DNA of 64,000 nucleotides from Actinomyces sp. oral taxon 170 str. F0386. GTDB taxonomy: Bacteria; Actinomycetota; Actinomycetes; Actinomycetales; Actinomycetaceae. This document shows, in pieces, positions 51,827 through 63,517 of the stretch. The stretch covers positions 62,001 through 126,000 of the forward strand of contig NZ_GL882511.1 in assembly GCF_000195595.1 (NCBI RefSeq), in the 5' to 3' direction. The position numbers were made by a program, and so were the translations under genes. Within the stretch, counting starts at the first letter, position 1, and every line of letters starts with the position of its first letter. The notes under the pieces are model-generated. The model saw only the letters and a list, made by a program, of their open reading frames with translations, did no database searches and had not been told where the DNA came from.

Positions 51827-53128
51827 GTGACTCAGGCAGCTGCCCAGTCCAGCGCCTCCGCCACGGCCGACGTCATCGTCGTCGGCGCCGGTCCCGCCGG
51901 TTCCTCAGCAGCCTTCCACATGGCCACCCTCGGCCTCGACGTCATCCTCCTGGAGAAGCAGGAACTCGGCCGCGACAAGGTATGCGGCGACGGCCTGACG
52001 CCCTCGGCCGTGCGCGAGCTCGTCTCCATGGGCGTGGACACCTCCGGCTGGCAGCGCAACCGCGGACTGCGCGTCATCGGCGGCGGCCATCTCCTCCACT
52101 TCCCCTGGCCCGAGCAGGCCTCCTTCCCCTCCTACGGGATGGCCCGTCCCCGCGCCCTGCTCGACCGGGACCTGGCCGAGCACGCCGCCGCGGCCGGCGC
52201 TCGCCTGCTCACCGGCGTCACCGTCACCGGCCCCGTCACCTCACCCGCCGGTCGGGTCACCGGCGTCGAGGCCCGCCCTACCAACCGGGTCGCCTTCCCC
52301 GGCATCGAGGGCCCCACCACCTTCACCGCCCCCCTGGTCATCGACGCAGGAGGGGTCTCGGCCCGCCTGGCCACCGCCGTCGGACGCACCAAGAACGAGC
52401 GCCGCCCCATGGGAGTGGCCGTGCGCGCCTACTTCCGCTCGCCGCGCGCCAAGGACGCCTGGATGGAGTCGCGCCTCGAGCTGTGGGACGGCAAGCCCGG
52501 CAAGTCCGACCTCCTGCCCGGCTACGGGTGGATCTGGTCTGTGGGGGAGGGGCTGGTCAACGTCGGGCTCGGCTCGGTGTCGTCGCGCGCCTCGGCCACC
52601 GCCATCGACTACCGGGCCGTGTTCAACCGCTGGATGGACAATGTCCCGGCCTCCTGGGGCTTCACCAAGGAGAACCAGGTCGGCGGCCTGGTCAGCTCCG
52701 CCCTGCCCATGGCCTTCAACCGCAAGCCCCACTACGCCGAGGGCCTCATGCTGCTCGGCGACGCCGGCGGCATGGTCTCGCCCTTCAACGGCGAGGGCAT
52801 CGCCCAGGCCCTCATGTCCGGTCGCCTGGCCGCCCAGGCCGCCGCCCAGGCCGCCGCCCGCTCCACGACGTCGGGCCGTGAGCAGGTCCTGGCCCAGTAC
52901 CCCAAGGCCCTCAGCGCTGAGATGGGTGGCTACTACACGCTCGGACGCGTCTTCGTCGCCCTCATCGAGCACCCCGAGGTCATGCGCCTGTGCACCCGCT
53001 ACGGGCTGCCCCGCAAGCGCCTCATGAGGCTCGTCACCAAGCTCCTGTCCGACGGGTGGGAGCGCCGCGGCGGCGACGGAATCGACCACTTCATCCAGCT
53101 CCTGACAAGGATGGTGCCGGAAGCATGA
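51827..53128 (+). CDS. menJ: Geranylgeranyl reductase-family FAD oxidoreductase (MenJ-like)
   Basis: 433-residue flavoprotein. N-terminal DVIVVGAGPAGSSAAFHMAT (residues about 15-34) binds FAD; DKVCGDGLTPSAVRELVSMG is the geranylgeranyl-reductase signature; LLLGDAGGMV-type sequence (LMLLGDAGGMVSPFNGEGIA) closes the FAD site. In mycobacteria MenJ saturates one isoprene unit of menaquinone-9; here it is translationally coupled (ATGA) to nuoA, consistent with a quinone-modifying role. The GTG is chosen for the GAGGAGGGG site 8 nt away. Confidence 0.9.
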   Translation: MTQAAAQSSASATADVIVVGAGPAGSSAAFHMATLGLDVILLEKQELGRDKVCGDGLTPSAVRELVSMGVDTSGWQRNRGLRVIGGGHLLHFPWPEQASFPSYGMARPRALLDRDLAEHAAAAGARLLTGVTVTGPVTSPAGRVTGVEARPTNRVAFPGIEGPTTFTAPLVIDAGGVSARLATAVGRTKNERRPMGVAVRAYFRSPRAKDAWMESRLELWDGKPGKSDLLPGYGWIWSVGEGLVNVGLGSVSSRASATAIDYRAVFNRWMDNVPASWGFTKENQVGGLVSSALPMAFNRKPHYAEGLMLLGDAGGMVSPFNGEGIAQALMSGRLAAQAAAQAAARSTTSGREQVLAQYPKALSAEMGGYYTLGRVFVALIEHPEVMRLCTRYGLPRKRLMRLVTKLLSDGWERRGGDGIDHFIQLLTRMVPEA

Positions 53129-53484
53129 ACCCCTACGCCTCCCTGCTCATCATGGCCGCCCTGGCCCTCGTGGTCGCCATCGGCGGCCTGGCGCTGAGCG
53201 CCATCGTCAGCCCCGCCCGGCGCAACCGGGTCAAGGTCGCCAACTACGAGTGCGGCATCGACCCCACTCCGGCCAACACCGAGCACGGGCGCTTTCCCGT
53301 CTCCTTCTACCTGGTGGGCATGACCTTCATCATCTTCGACGTCGAGGTGGTCTTCCTCTACCCCTGGGCCACCGCCTTCGGACGCCTGGGGTTCTTCGGG
53401 CTGGGGGCCGCCGTCCTGTTCATCGGCCTCATCACCGTGCCCTACGTGCTCGAGTGGCGCCGCGGCGGGCTGGACTGGGACTGA
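53125..53484 (+). CDS. nuoA: NADH-quinone oxidoreductase subunit A
   Basis: 119-residue membrane subunit of Complex I. Three helices and the conserved loop KVANYECGIDPTPANTEHGR, with F-x-V-x-F-Y-L motif FPVSFYLVGMTFIIFDVEVV, identify it. It lies next to the quinone channel. ATG overlaps the menJ stop. It opens the nuoA-J block. Confidence 0.96.
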   Translation: MNPYASLLIMAALALVVAIGGLALSAIVSPARRNRVKVANYECGIDPTPANTEHGRFPVSFYLVGMTFIIFDVEVVFLYPWATAFGRLGFFGLGAAVLFIGLITVPYVLEWRRGGLDWD

Positions 53485-53537
53485 GGCGGCCCTGACCGGC
53501 GAGAACCGGCCGCGATGATCTTAAGGAGAACACAGCA

Positions 53538-54161
53538 GTGAAGAGCATGAAAAAGCACAACGCCTTCATGGCGTCCATCCCGTCCAAGCGCAACGACCCC
53601 TACGCAGCCGCTGCCGCCGAGGTGGACAGCCCCGGCTTCCTGCTGACCACCGTCGAGAGGCTCGCGGGCCTGGCCCAGGCCCGCTCCATGTGGCCCGTCA
53701 CCATGGGCCTGGCCTGCTGCGCCATCGAGATGATGGCCGCCGGCACCCCCCGCTTCGACATGGCCCGCTTCGGCTGGGAGGTCTTCCGCGCCTCCCCGCG
53801 CCACGCCGACGTCATGATCGTCTCAGGCCGCGTCTCCCACAAGATGGCGCCGATCGTGCGCAACGTCTACGACTCCATGCCCGAGCCCAAGTGGGTCATC
53901 TCCATGGGCGCCTGCGCCTCCTCGGGCGGTATCTTCAACAACTACGCCGTCGTCCAGGGCTGCGACCACATCGTCCCGGTGGACATCTACCTGCCCGGCT
54001 GCCCGCCCCGCCCCGAGATGCTCCTCAACGCCATGCTCGAGCTCACCCGCCAGATCGAGAAGAAGCCGCTGTTCAAGCACCGCGAGGAGATCGCCCGCGC
54101 CGTTGAGGCCGCCGCCCTGTCCGCCACCCCCACCCATGAGATGAAGGGCCAGCTGGCATGA
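53538..54161 (+). CDS. nuoB: NADH-quinone oxidoreductase subunit B
   Basis: 207-residue subunit carrying the N2 [4Fe-4S] cluster that donates to quinone. Ligands are the tandem Cys60-Cys61 (LACCAIEM), Cys126 (MGACASSGG) and Cys155 (PGCPPRPE). A GTG start follows AAGGAG. The C-terminus ([18 protein letters not shown]) is longer than in the E. coli protein. The stop overlaps nuoC (ATGA). Confidence 0.96.
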   Translation: MKSMKKHNAFMASIPSKRNDPYAAAAAEVDSPGFLLTTVERLAGLAQARSMWPVTMGLACCAIEMMAAGTPRFDMARFGWEVFRASPRHADVMIVSGRVSHKMAPIVRNVYDSMPEPKWVISMGACASSGGIFNNYAVVQGCDHIVPVDIYLPGCPPRPEMLLNAMLELTRQIEKKPLFKHREEIARAVEAAALSATPTHEMKGQLA

Positions 54162-54942
54162 GTGAGAAGAACGCTCCGGCGAACGGCTCCGGCTCGGACG
54201 CCCTGCCCGAGATCCCAGAGGTCTCGGCGGTTCCCGACGTGCCCGAGGTCGCCGGCACCCCCGTGCGCCCCGAGCTGCGCCTGGAGGTCATCGCCGCCCC
54301 CACCGGCCAGTTCGGCGCCTCCGATGCCGGCGACACCACCGGCTACGGCGAGCACCGCGGCATCGTCACCCTGGCCCCCGCCGCCGCGCGCCCCTACGGC
54401 AGCTGGTTCGACGGCGTCGTCGACGCCCTCATCGAGGACCTCCAGGACGCCGGCGTCGACCCGGCCGCCGCCATCGAGAAGGTCGTCATCGAGCACGATG
54501 AGCTCACCCTGTTCATCGCCCGCGAGCACCTGCTCGACGTCGTGCGCCCCCTGCGCGACGACCAGGACCTGCGCTTCGAGTTGTGCCTGGGCGTCAGCGG
54601 CGTCCACTACCCCCAGCTGGCCGGCCGTGAGCTGCACGCCTGCATCGAGCTCATGAGCCTGACCCACGGCGGGCGCCAGCTGCGCCTCCAGGTCGCCTGC
54701 CCCGAGACCGACCCGCACGTGCCCTCCATCGTCTCGGTCTACCCCGGCAACGACTGGCACGAGCGCGAGACCTGGGACCTCATGGGCATCGTCTTCGACG
54801 GCCACCCCCACCTGACCCGCACCGCCATGCCCGACGACTGGGTGGGCCACCCCCAGCGCAAGGACTACCCACTGGGCGGCATCCCCGTCGAGTACAAGGG
54901 CGCCCAGACCCCGCCCGCCGACACCCGGAGGTCCTACCGCTG

Positions 54943-54943
<1 letters not shown>
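54158..54943 (+). CDS. nuoC: NADH-quinone oxidoreductase subunit C
   Basis: 261-residue peripheral subunit (30-kDa type). [31 protein letters not shown] and [20 protein letters not shown], with [15 protein letters not shown] near the C-terminus, are characteristic. The N-terminal ~50 residues are Pro/Val-rich and disordered. It sits between the NADH module and the quinone site. Overlaps nuoB (ATGA) and nuoD (TGATG). Confidence 0.95.
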
Positions 54944-56330
<1,387 letters not shown>

Positions 56331-56331
<1 letters not shown>

Positions 56332-57101
56332 TGAGCACCACCGAGAACGCAGTCAATCCCGCCGTCGAGACCATCGCCACCGTCAGCGCGGTCGGCCCGG
56401 TGGGCACCGTCGCGGCGGCCGCCGTCGCCGCCGGCTACAGCCCCGACGTCGCCCAGGGCCTCCAGGTCGACATCGAGCGAATCATCGCCCGCTACCCGGC
56501 GGGCAAGGAGCGCAGCGCCCTCATCCCGATGCTCCACCTCTTCCAGTCCGTGGACGGCTACGTCTCGCCGGCCGGCATCGCCCTGTGCGCCGCCCGGCTG
56601 GGCCTGGAGCGCGCCGAGGTCAGCGCCGTGGCCACCTTCTACAGCCAGTTCCGCCGCCACCCGGCCGGCACCTACCACGTGGGCGTGTGCACCAACGCCC
56701 TGTGCGCCGTCATGGGCGGGGACGAGATCTGGTCGGCCGTCACCGAGCACACAGGCCTGGGCGCCGAGGAGACCAGCGAGGACGGCACCATCAGCCTCGA
56801 GCGCATCGAGTGCAACGCCGCCTGCGACTACGCCCCCGTCGTCATGGTCAACTGGGAGTTCTTCGACAATCAGACCCCCGACTCCGCCGTCGCCATGATC
56901 AAGGCCCTCGAGCGCGGCGAGGACGTGGCCCCCACCCGCGGCCCCGAGACCGTGCCCACCTTCCGTGAGAACGAGCGCCTGCTCGCCGGATTCGAGGACG
57001 GCCGCACCGACGAGGGCCGCGGCCCCGGCGAGCCGACCCTGCGGGGCCTGCGCATCGCCCGCGAGCAGGGCTGGACCGCGCCGAAGGAGGAGACCAAGTG
57101 A
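56331..57101 (+). CDS. nuoE: NADH-quinone oxidoreductase subunit E
   Basis: 256-residue NADH-module subunit with a thioredoxin-like [2Fe-2S] domain; ligands are Cys120, Cys125 (VCTNALC) and Cys161, Cys165 (ECNAACDYAP). The N-terminal ~40 residues are an unusual Val/Ala-rich leader and the C-terminal ~60 are a charged extension (TRGPETVPTFRENERLLAGF). Overlaps nuoD and nuoF. Confidence 0.95.
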
Positions 57102-58429
57102 GCGCCACCGCCACCTACACCGCGCCGGGCACCCTCACCCCGGTCCTGAGCGACCTGTGGGACCAGGAGCGCTCCTGGACCCTGCAGGCCTACCTCGACC
57201 ACGGCGGCTACGAGGGCCTGAAGAAGGCCAAGACCCTCAGCAGTGAGGACCTCATCACCCTCATCAAGGACTCCGGCCTGCGCGGACGCGGCGGCGCCGG
57301 GTTCCCCACGGGGCTCAAGTGGTCCTTCCTGCCCCCGGTCGACGGTGGCCCGCGCTACCTCGTGGTCAACGCCGACGAGTCCGAGCCGGGCACCTGCAAG
57401 GACATCCCCACGATCATGTCCAACCCCCAGGCGCTCATCGAGGGCATCGCCATCACCTCGCGCGCCATCGGTGGCGACCACGCCTTCGTCTACCTGCGCG
57501 GCGAGGTCCCCCATGTCTACCGCCGCCTGCTCGGCGCCGTGCGCGAGGCCACCGAGTCCGGCCTGCTGGACACCGGCTTCGGGCTCGACGGCCAGCAGCG
57601 CCTGCGCATCACGGCCCACGCCGGCGCCGGGGCCTACATCTGCGGTGAGGAGACCGCCCTGCTGGACTCCCTGGAGGGACGTCGTGGCCACCCCCGCCTC
57701 AAGCCGCCCTTCCCCGCCGTCGCCGGCCTCTACGCCCGGCCCACGGTGGTCAACAACGTCGAGACCATCGCCTCGGTCCCGGCGATCCTGGCCAGAGGCG
57801 CCCAGTGGTACTCCACCATGGGCACCGAGAAGTCCAAGGGCCACGGCATCTTCTCCGTATCCGGGCACGTGGCCCGCCCCGGCCAGTACGAGGCCCCCTT
57901 CGGCATCACGATGCGCGAGCTCATCGAGCTCTCCGGTGGCATCCGCCCTGGTCACGAGCTGAAGTTCTGGGTGCCGGGAGGCTCCTCGACGCCGATCTTC
58001 GGCCCCGACGAGCTCGACGTCCCCCTGGACTACGAGTCCGTGGCCGAGGCCGGCTCCATGCTGGGGACCCGCGCCCTGCAGGTCTTCGACGAGACCGTCT
58101 CGGTGGTGCGCGTGGTGACCCGCTGGACCGAGTTCTACCAGCACGAGTCCTGCGGCAAGTGCACCCCCTGCCGCGAGGGCACCTACTGGATGCGCCAGAT
58201 CATGCTGCGACTGGAGGCCGGACGCGGACTGCCCGGCGACGTCGAGAAGCTCGAGTCCATCGCCTCCAACATTGCCGGGCGCTCCTTCTGCGCACTGGGC
58301 GACGCCTCCGCCACTCCGGTCCTGACCGGCATCAAGCGGTTCCGCGAGGAGTTCGAGGCCGGCTACACCGCCGCGGCCTGCGAGCTCTTCCCCTATGCCG
58401 CCTCCTCCGTCTTCGAAAGCGCACGGTGA
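57098..58429 (+). CDS. nuoF: NADH-quinone oxidoreductase subunit F
   Basis: 443-residue NADH-binding subunit with FMN and the N3 [4Fe-4S] cluster. GRGGAGFPTGLKW (63-75) is the NADH/FMN loop; HAGAGAYICGEETALLDSLE is the FMN site; Cys352, Cys355 and Cys358 (ESCGKCTPCREG) with Cys398 bind the cluster. A GTG start overlaps the nuoE stop (GTGA). Confidence 0.96.
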   Translation: MSATATYTAPGTLTPVLSDLWDQERSWTLQAYLDHGGYEGLKKAKTLSSEDLITLIKDSGLRGRGGAGFPTGLKWSFLPPVDGGPRYLVVNADESEPGTCKDIPTIMSNPQALIEGIAITSRAIGGDHAFVYLRGEVPHVYRRLLGAVREATESGLLDTGFGLDGQQRLRITAHAGAGAYICGEETALLDSLEGRRGHPRLKPPFPAVAGLYARPTVVNNVETIASVPAILARGAQWYSTMGTEKSKGHGIFSVSGHVARPGQYEAPFGITMRELIELSGGIRPGHELKFWVPGGSSTPIFGPDELDVPLDYESVAEAGSMLGTRALQVFDETVSVVRVVTRWTEFYQHESCGKCTPCREGTYWMRQIMLRLEAGRGLPGDVEKLESIASNIAGRSFCALGDASATPVLTGIKRFREEFEAGYTAAACELFPYAASSVFESAR

Positions 58430-58432
58430 GCC

Positions 58433-61177
58433 ATGACTGCTGAGACGACCACCAAGAGCTCCACGCCCGCGGCGCCTCCGGCCCCCGAGATGGTCCACAT
58501 GACCATCGACGGGCTTCCCGTCGAGGTCGAGAAGGGAACCCTCCTCATCCGCGCCGCCGAGCAGGTCGGCGTGCGCATCCCGCGCTTCTGCGACCACCCG
58601 CTGCTCGCGCCGTCGGCCAACTGCCGCCAGTGCCTGGTGGAGGTGGCCATGCCCGGGCGCGACGGCGTCGTACGGCCCATGCCCAAGCCCCAGCCCTCCT
58701 GCGCCATGACCGCCATGGAGGGCATGGAGATCTCCACCCAGGCCACCAGCGAGGTCGCCGCCAAGGCCCAGGCCGGGACCATGGAGTTCCTCCTCATCAA
58801 CCACCCGCTGGACTGTCCCGTGTGCGACAAGGGCGGCGAGTGCCCCCTGCAGAACCAGGCCCTGGAGCTCATGGCCTCCGGCGCCCAGTCCGCCACCCGC
58901 TTCACCGACGTCAAGCGCACCTTCCCCAAGCCGCTGCGCCTGACCAGCAACATCCTGCTGGACCGTGACCGCTGCATCCTGTGCCAGCGCTGCGTGCGCT
59001 TCGCCGACCAGATCCCCGGTGACCCCTTCATCGCCCTCCAGGGCCGCGGCGGCGGGCACCCCTCCTTCGACATGGACGGCGACCCCGAGCACGCCGGCGG
59101 CCTGTACTCCGAGCAGATCGGGCGCTTCGACGCCCGGGTCCTGGACTTCTCCACCGGCTCGGCCGAGCAGTCCATTGACGCCGACCTTCAGACCATCCGT
59201 GGTGTGCCCTCGCTGAGCGCCCTGGGCGACCTGACCGGCCCCGGCGGTGAGCCCGGTGCCTCCGACGGCACCGACTACGGCCCCGACCTGGGTGCCGGAC
59301 GTGAGGACCTGGACGCTTCCGGGCGGCCCTTCGCCTCCTACTTCTCGGGCAACATCATCCAGATCTGCCCCGTGGGCGCCCTGACCTCGGCGAGGTACCG
59401 CTTCCGGGCCCGCCCCATGGACCTGGTCTCCACCGACTCCGTCACCGAGCATGACGCCTCGGGCTCGGCCATTCGTGTCGACATGCGCCGCGGCGTCGTC
59501 CTGCGCCACCTGGCCGGCAACGACCCCGAGGTCAACGAGGAGTGGATCACCGACAAGGACCGCTTCGCCTTCACCTGGTCCTCCCAGCCCGACCGTCTCA
59601 CCGTGCCGCTCGTGCGCGACGAGGAGACCGGTGAGCTCGTCACCACCTCCTGGTCCGACGCCCTGGACGTGGCCGCCCAGGGGCTGGCCCGCGCCGCCTC
59701 CGACGGCGGAGTGGGGCTCCTGCCCGGCGGCCGTCTCACCCTGGAGGACGCCTGGGCCTGGTCCCGCTTCGCCCGTACCGTGCTGGGCACCAACGACATC
59801 GATCAGCGCGTGCGCGCCCACAGCCTGGAGGAGGACACCTTCCTGGCCGCCCGGGTGGCCGGTACCGGGCTGGGTGCCGTCACCTACCGTCACCTAGAGA
59901 GGGCCGGCCAGGTCCTGCTCCTGGGCCTGGAGCCCGAGGACGAGTGCGGATCCCTGTTCCTGCGCCTGCGTAAGGGCGTGCGCGCCGGCGGTGTCAAGGT
60001 GGCCACCGTGACCACCTGCCTGAGCGCCGGCAGCCGCAAGCTCTCCGCCCAGGCCATCCTCACCCCGCCCGGTGAGGAGGCCCGCGTCGTCGCCCACCTC
60101 AGCCAGACCCACCCCGACCTCGTCGAGGCCCTGCGCGCAGACGGCGCCACCATCCTCGTCGGCGAGCGCGCCGCCTGCGTGCCCGGCCTGCTGAGCGTCG
60201 CCGACGCTTTGGCCACCGCCACCGGTGCCCACCTGGTCTGGGTTCCACGCCGCAGCGGTGAGCGCGGCGGCGTCGAGGCTGGCCTCCTGCCCGGCCTGCT
60301 GCCCGGCGGACGCCCCGTGGCCGACCCCGAGGCCCGCGCCGAGGTCGAGCGGGCCTGGGGCATGGGCTCCGAGCACCTCCTGCCCACGTCGCTGGGCCGC
60401 GACACCACCGGGATCCTCTCCTCCCTCTTGGACGGGACGCTCGCCGGTGCCGTCGTCGGCGGCGTCGACCTGCGCGACTTCCCCGACCCGGGCCTGGCCC
60501 GTGCGGCCCTGGCCGCCAGCGGCTTCACCGTCCAGCTCGAGGTGCGTCGCAGCGAGGTCAGCGAGCATGCTGACGTCGTCCTGCCCGTCGCCCCGGCCGT
60601 GGAGAAGAACGGAACCTTCGTCAACTGGGAGGGGCGGGTGCGGCCCTTCGGCCAGGCCCACGTCTCACGCGCCCGCACCGACCGCCAGGTCCTGGGGATG
60701 CTCGCCGACGAGATGGGGGCCGACCTCCAGGTCGACGACCTGGTCGTGCTGCACGAGCAGCTCGCCGACCTGGGCCTGTGGCGCGGGCAGCGCATGCCGG
60801 TCGCCTTCGGTCGCGCCCCGGTGACCGGCGCCGAGGCGTCCGTCGGCGGCGGCGTGGAGGCGCGTCTGACCACTCACAAGCCCATGCTCGACGCCGGACG
60901 CCTCCAGGACGGCGAGCCCTTCCTGGCCGCCACCGCCCTGCGTCCCATCGCCCGGGTGGGCACCGACCTCGCCCAGCGCCTGTCGCTGCGCGGCGGTGAG
61001 GAGGTGACCGTGTCGACCGCCACCGGATCGATCACCCTGCCGGCCGTCGTCGGCGGCGTCAGCGATGGAACTGTGTGGCTGCCCGAGTGCTCGGCCGGAT
61101 CCACTGTCCACCAAACCCTGGGCGCCGGGCACGGCTCCCAGGTCACCCTGACCCATGCAGCGGAGGTACTGAGGTGA
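58433..61177 (+). CDS. nuoG: NADH-quinone oxidoreductase subunit G
   Basis: 914-residue iron-sulfur subunit of the NADH module. The N-terminal ~220 residues bear the [2Fe-2S] group (RFCDHPLLAPSANCRQCLVE), an H-x3-C-x2-C-x5-C set (HPLDCPVCDKGGECPLQNQ), and a [4Fe-4S] motif (DRDRCILCQRCVRF). The rest is a molybdopterin-oxidoreductase-like domain with no visible catalytic cofactor residues, as in other NuoG. A Gly/Pro-rich insert lies near residues 260-290. Starts 3 bp after nuoF; overlaps nuoH (GTGA). Confidence 0.95.
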   Translation: MTAETTTKSSTPAAPPAPEMVHMTIDGLPVEVEKGTLLIRAAEQVGVRIPRFCDHPLLAPSANCRQCLVEVAMPGRDGVVRPMPKPQPSCAMTAMEGMEISTQATSEVAAKAQAGTMEFLLINHPLDCPVCDKGGECPLQNQALELMASGAQSATRFTDVKRTFPKPLRLTSNILLDRDRCILCQRCVRFADQIPGDPFIALQGRGGGHPSFDMDGDPEHAGGLYSEQIGRFDARVLDFSTGSAEQSIDADLQTIRGVPSLSALGDLTGPGGEPGASDGTDYGPDLGAGREDLDASGRPFASYFSGNIIQICPVGALTSARYRFRARPMDLVSTDSVTEHDASGSAIRVDMRRGVVLRHLAGNDPEVNEEWITDKDRFAFTWSSQPDRLTVPLVRDEETGELVTTSWSDALDVAAQGLARAASDGGVGLLPGGRLTLEDAWAWSRFARTVLGTNDIDQRVRAHSLEEDTFLAARVAGTGLGAVTYRHLERAGQVLLLGLEPEDECGSLFLRLRKGVRAGGVKVATVTTCLSAGSRKLSAQAILTPPGEEARVVAHLSQTHPDLVEALRADGATILVGERAACVPGLLSVADALATATGAHLVWVPRRSGERGGVEAGLLPGLLPGGRPVADPEARAEVERAWGMGSEHLLPTSLGRDTTGILSSLLDGTLAGAVVGGVDLRDFPDPGLARAALAASGFTVQLEVRRSEVSEHADVVLPVAPAVEKNGTFVNWEGRVRPFGQAHVSRARTDRQVLGMLADEMGADLQVDDLVVLHEQLADLGLWRGQRMPVAFGRAPVTGAEASVGGGVEARLTTHKPMLDAGRLQDGEPFLAATALRPIARVGTDLAQRLSLRGGEEVTVSTATGSITLPAVVGGVSDGTVWLPECSAGSTVHQTLGAGHGSQVTLTHAAEVLR

Positions 61178-62811
61178 ACCCGATCTACGCGGCTCAGGCG
61201 GCCGCCGCCGACGACGCCGTCTCCAACGGGGGCGTGGTCGCCGACTTCTCCGCCGAGACCTGGTGGCTGACCCTCATCAAGGCCGTCTTCATCGTCGCCT
61301 TCCTCATCGTCAGCGTCATGATGGCGCTGTGGGTGGAGCGGCGCGGTCTGGCCCGCATGCAGACCCGCCTGGGCCCCAACGTCAACGGACCGCTCGGCCT
61401 GCTGCAGGCGGTCGCCGACGCCGGCAAGCTCATCATGAAGGAGGACTTCTGGCTCAAGGGGGCCGAGAAGGTCATCTACCTCCTGGCGCCGCTCATCGCC
61501 GCCTTCAGCGCCTTCATGGTCTACGCGGTCATCCCCTTCGGGCCGCAGGTGAGCATCTTCGGCCACTCCACGCCTCTGCAGCTGACCGACTTCCCGGTGG
61601 CGGTCCTCTACATCCTGGCCATCACCGCCTTCGGCGTCTACGGCATCATCCTGGGCGGTTGGTCCACCCACTCCACCTACCCGCTCTTCGGCGCCGTGCG
61701 CAGCGCCGCGCAGGTCATCTCCTACGAGCTGAGCATGAGCCTGTCCATCCTCACGGTCTTCCTGGCCTCGGGGACGATGTCCACCTCCGGGATCGTCGGT
61801 GCCCAGCAGCGCATCTGGTGGGCCGTGGCGATGCTGCCCAGCTTCATCATCTACGTCATCTCCATGGTCGGTGAGGTCAACCGCCTCCCCTTCGACCTGC
61901 CCGAGGCCGAGGGCGAGCTCGTCGCCGGCCATATGGTCGAGTACTCCTCGATGAAGTTCGCCTGGTACTTCCTGGCCGAGTACATCAACATGTTCAACGT
62001 CTCGGCCGTCTGCGTCACCCTGTTCCTGGGTGGCTGGCGCTCCACCGTCCTCAGCCTGTTCTGGGAGGGCGCCAACTCCGGGTGGTGGCCGATGCTGTGG
62101 TTCATCGGCAAGGTCTGGGCCGTCATGTTCTTCATGATCTGGACCCGAGGCACCCTGGTGCGCATCCGCTACGACCACTTCATGAAGCTGGGCTGGAAGG
62201 TCCTCATCCCGGTCTCCCTGGTGTGGTTCGTGCTGGTCGCGGTGGTGCGCGCCTTCCGTACCTTCTCCGGCGCCTCCGCGCAGGCCCTGCTGCTGCCGAT
62301 GGCCGTCGTCTTCTGCATCATCATGCTCATCCTCTTCCTCATGCCCGACAAGGAGGACGAGGAGGAGCTCTACGACTATGACGATGACGAGTACGGCGAG
62401 GCCGATGACGACGTCGAGATCATGAGTGCCGACGACGACCACATCGCCTTCCTCGAGGGCTTCCCCGTCCCGCCGCTGCCGGGGGAGTCCCTGCCGCCCT
62501 CGCCGCGCGCCCGCCGCGCCGCGTTGGCCTCCGACGCCGACGGCGCGGAGGACGCCGAGGGCGGGGCGGTCACCGCCGTCGGCGTCCTGGATGACGTCGA
62601 CCGCGAGGATGACGATGCCGACGACGTCGTCGAGTCGGCCGCCTCAGCCGGCTCGCCCGAGTCCGCCTCCCCGAACCGTTCCGGCTCGGACTCGGCCACC
62701 GCCCTGCCCACCTTCACCCTTGGCCTCAAGGCCGACTCGGCCAGTGACACAGCCACAGACAAGGCCACCGACGAGGCCGCTGAGGTACCCCAGGAGGGAA
62801 AAGATGACTGA
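61174..62811 (+). CDS. nuoH: NADH-quinone oxidoreductase subunit H with long acidic C-terminal tail
   Basis: 545-residue membrane subunit that closes the quinone cavity. Residues 25-390 contain about eight helices with [39 protein letters not shown] and [18 protein letters not shown], the classic NuoH signatures. After helix 8 (LILFLMPDK) a ~155-residue Asp/Glu/Ser/Ala-rich tail follows ([20 protein letters not shown] onward), absent from most NuoH proteins. GTG overlaps the nuoG stop; the 3' end overlaps the nuoI start by 8 bp. Confidence 0.95.
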   Translation: MNPIYAAQAAAADDAVSNGGVVADFSAETWWLTLIKAVFIVAFLIVSVMMALWVERRGLARMQTRLGPNVNGPLGLLQAVADAGKLIMKEDFWLKGAEKVIYLLAPLIAAFSAFMVYAVIPFGPQVSIFGHSTPLQLTDFPVAVLYILAITAFGVYGIILGGWSTHSTYPLFGAVRSAAQVISYELSMSLSILTVFLASGTMSTSGIVGAQQRIWWAVAMLPSFIIYVISMVGEVNRLPFDLPEAEGELVAGHMVEYSSMKFAWYFLAEYINMFNVSAVCVTLFLGGWRSTVLSLFWEGANSGWWPMLWFIGKVWAVMFFMIWTRGTLVRIRYDHFMKLGWKVLIPVSLVWFVLVAVVRAFRTFSGASAQALLLPMAVVFCIIMLILFLMPDKEDEEELYDYDDDEYGEADDDVEIMSADDDHIAFLEGFPVPPLPGESLPPSPRARRAALASDADGAEDAEGGAVTAVGVLDDVDREDDDADDVVESAASAGSPESASPNRSGSDSATALPTFTLGLKADSASDTATDKATDEAAEVPQEGKDD

Positions 62812-63517
62812 TCGCCGCCCCAACCGCTCCCGGGGCTCCCAGCACGACGACTGGCTGCGCGACGCCCCCTCCGCCGTGGCCCGGGCCTTCGCGCCCGTGG
62901 CCGGATACGGGGTCACCATCTCCTCGATGTTCCGCCCAGTGGTCACCGAGCAGTACCCCTTCGAGCCGCCCCAGGTGATGCCCCGCTACCACGGGCGCCA
63001 CCAGCTCAACCGCTACGACGACGGCCTGGAGAAGTGCATCGGCTGCGAGCTGTGCGCCTGGGCCTGCCCCGCCGACGCGATCTACGTCGAGGCCGCCTCC
63101 AACGAGCCCGGCGCCCAGTACTCGCCCGGCGAGCGCTACGGGCGCGTCTACCAGATCAACTACCTGCGCTGCATCTTCTGCGGCATGTGCATCGAGGCCT
63201 GCCCCACCCGGGCCCTGACCATGTCCACCGACTTCGACGAGCTCGTCGGCCCCGGCCGCGAGGGCCTCATCTACGAGAAGGAGGACCTCCTGGCCCCTGT
63301 GCCCGACGGCGCCGTCGGCGCCCCCCACCCCATGGTCGAGGACACCGAGGACGGCGACTACTACCGCGGGCGGGTCACCGGCTCCACCCAGGCCCAGATC
63401 GACTGGGTGCGCGCCCACCGGCCCGACGACCCCAGCCTGTCCGGCGCCCGTGCCAAGGCGGCCCCGACCGCCTCCGGCTGGAGCAGCCGGCAGACCGTGA
63501 AGGGAGCCGTGCGATGA
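62804..63517 (+). CDS. nuoI: NADH-quinone oxidoreductase subunit I
   Basis: 237-residue ferredoxin-like subunit carrying clusters N6a and N6b. Ligands are C78, C81, C84, C88 ([12 protein letters not shown]) and C123, C126, C129, C133 ([12 protein letters not shown]). The C-terminal ~60 residues are a hydrophilic tail. GGAGGGAAA lies before the ATG. Overlaps nuoH and nuoJ (ATGA). Confidence 0.96.
   Translation: MTDRRPNRSRGSQHDDWLRDAPSAVARAFAPVAGYGVTISSMFRPVVTEQYPFEPPQVMPRYHGRHQLNRYDDGLEKCIGCELCAWACPADAIYVEAASNEPGAQYSPGERYGRVYQINYLRCIFCGMCIEACPTRALTMSTDFDELVGPGREGLIYEKEDLLAPVPDGAVGAPHPMVEDTEDGDYYRGRVTGSTQAQIDWVRAHRPDDPSLSGARAKAAPTASGWSSRQTVKGAVR

Noticed and set aside
56870-59893. 1007-codon minus-strand frame opposite nuoE-nuoG
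   Set aside because: An antisense artefact of GC-rich third positions over well-defined Complex I genes.
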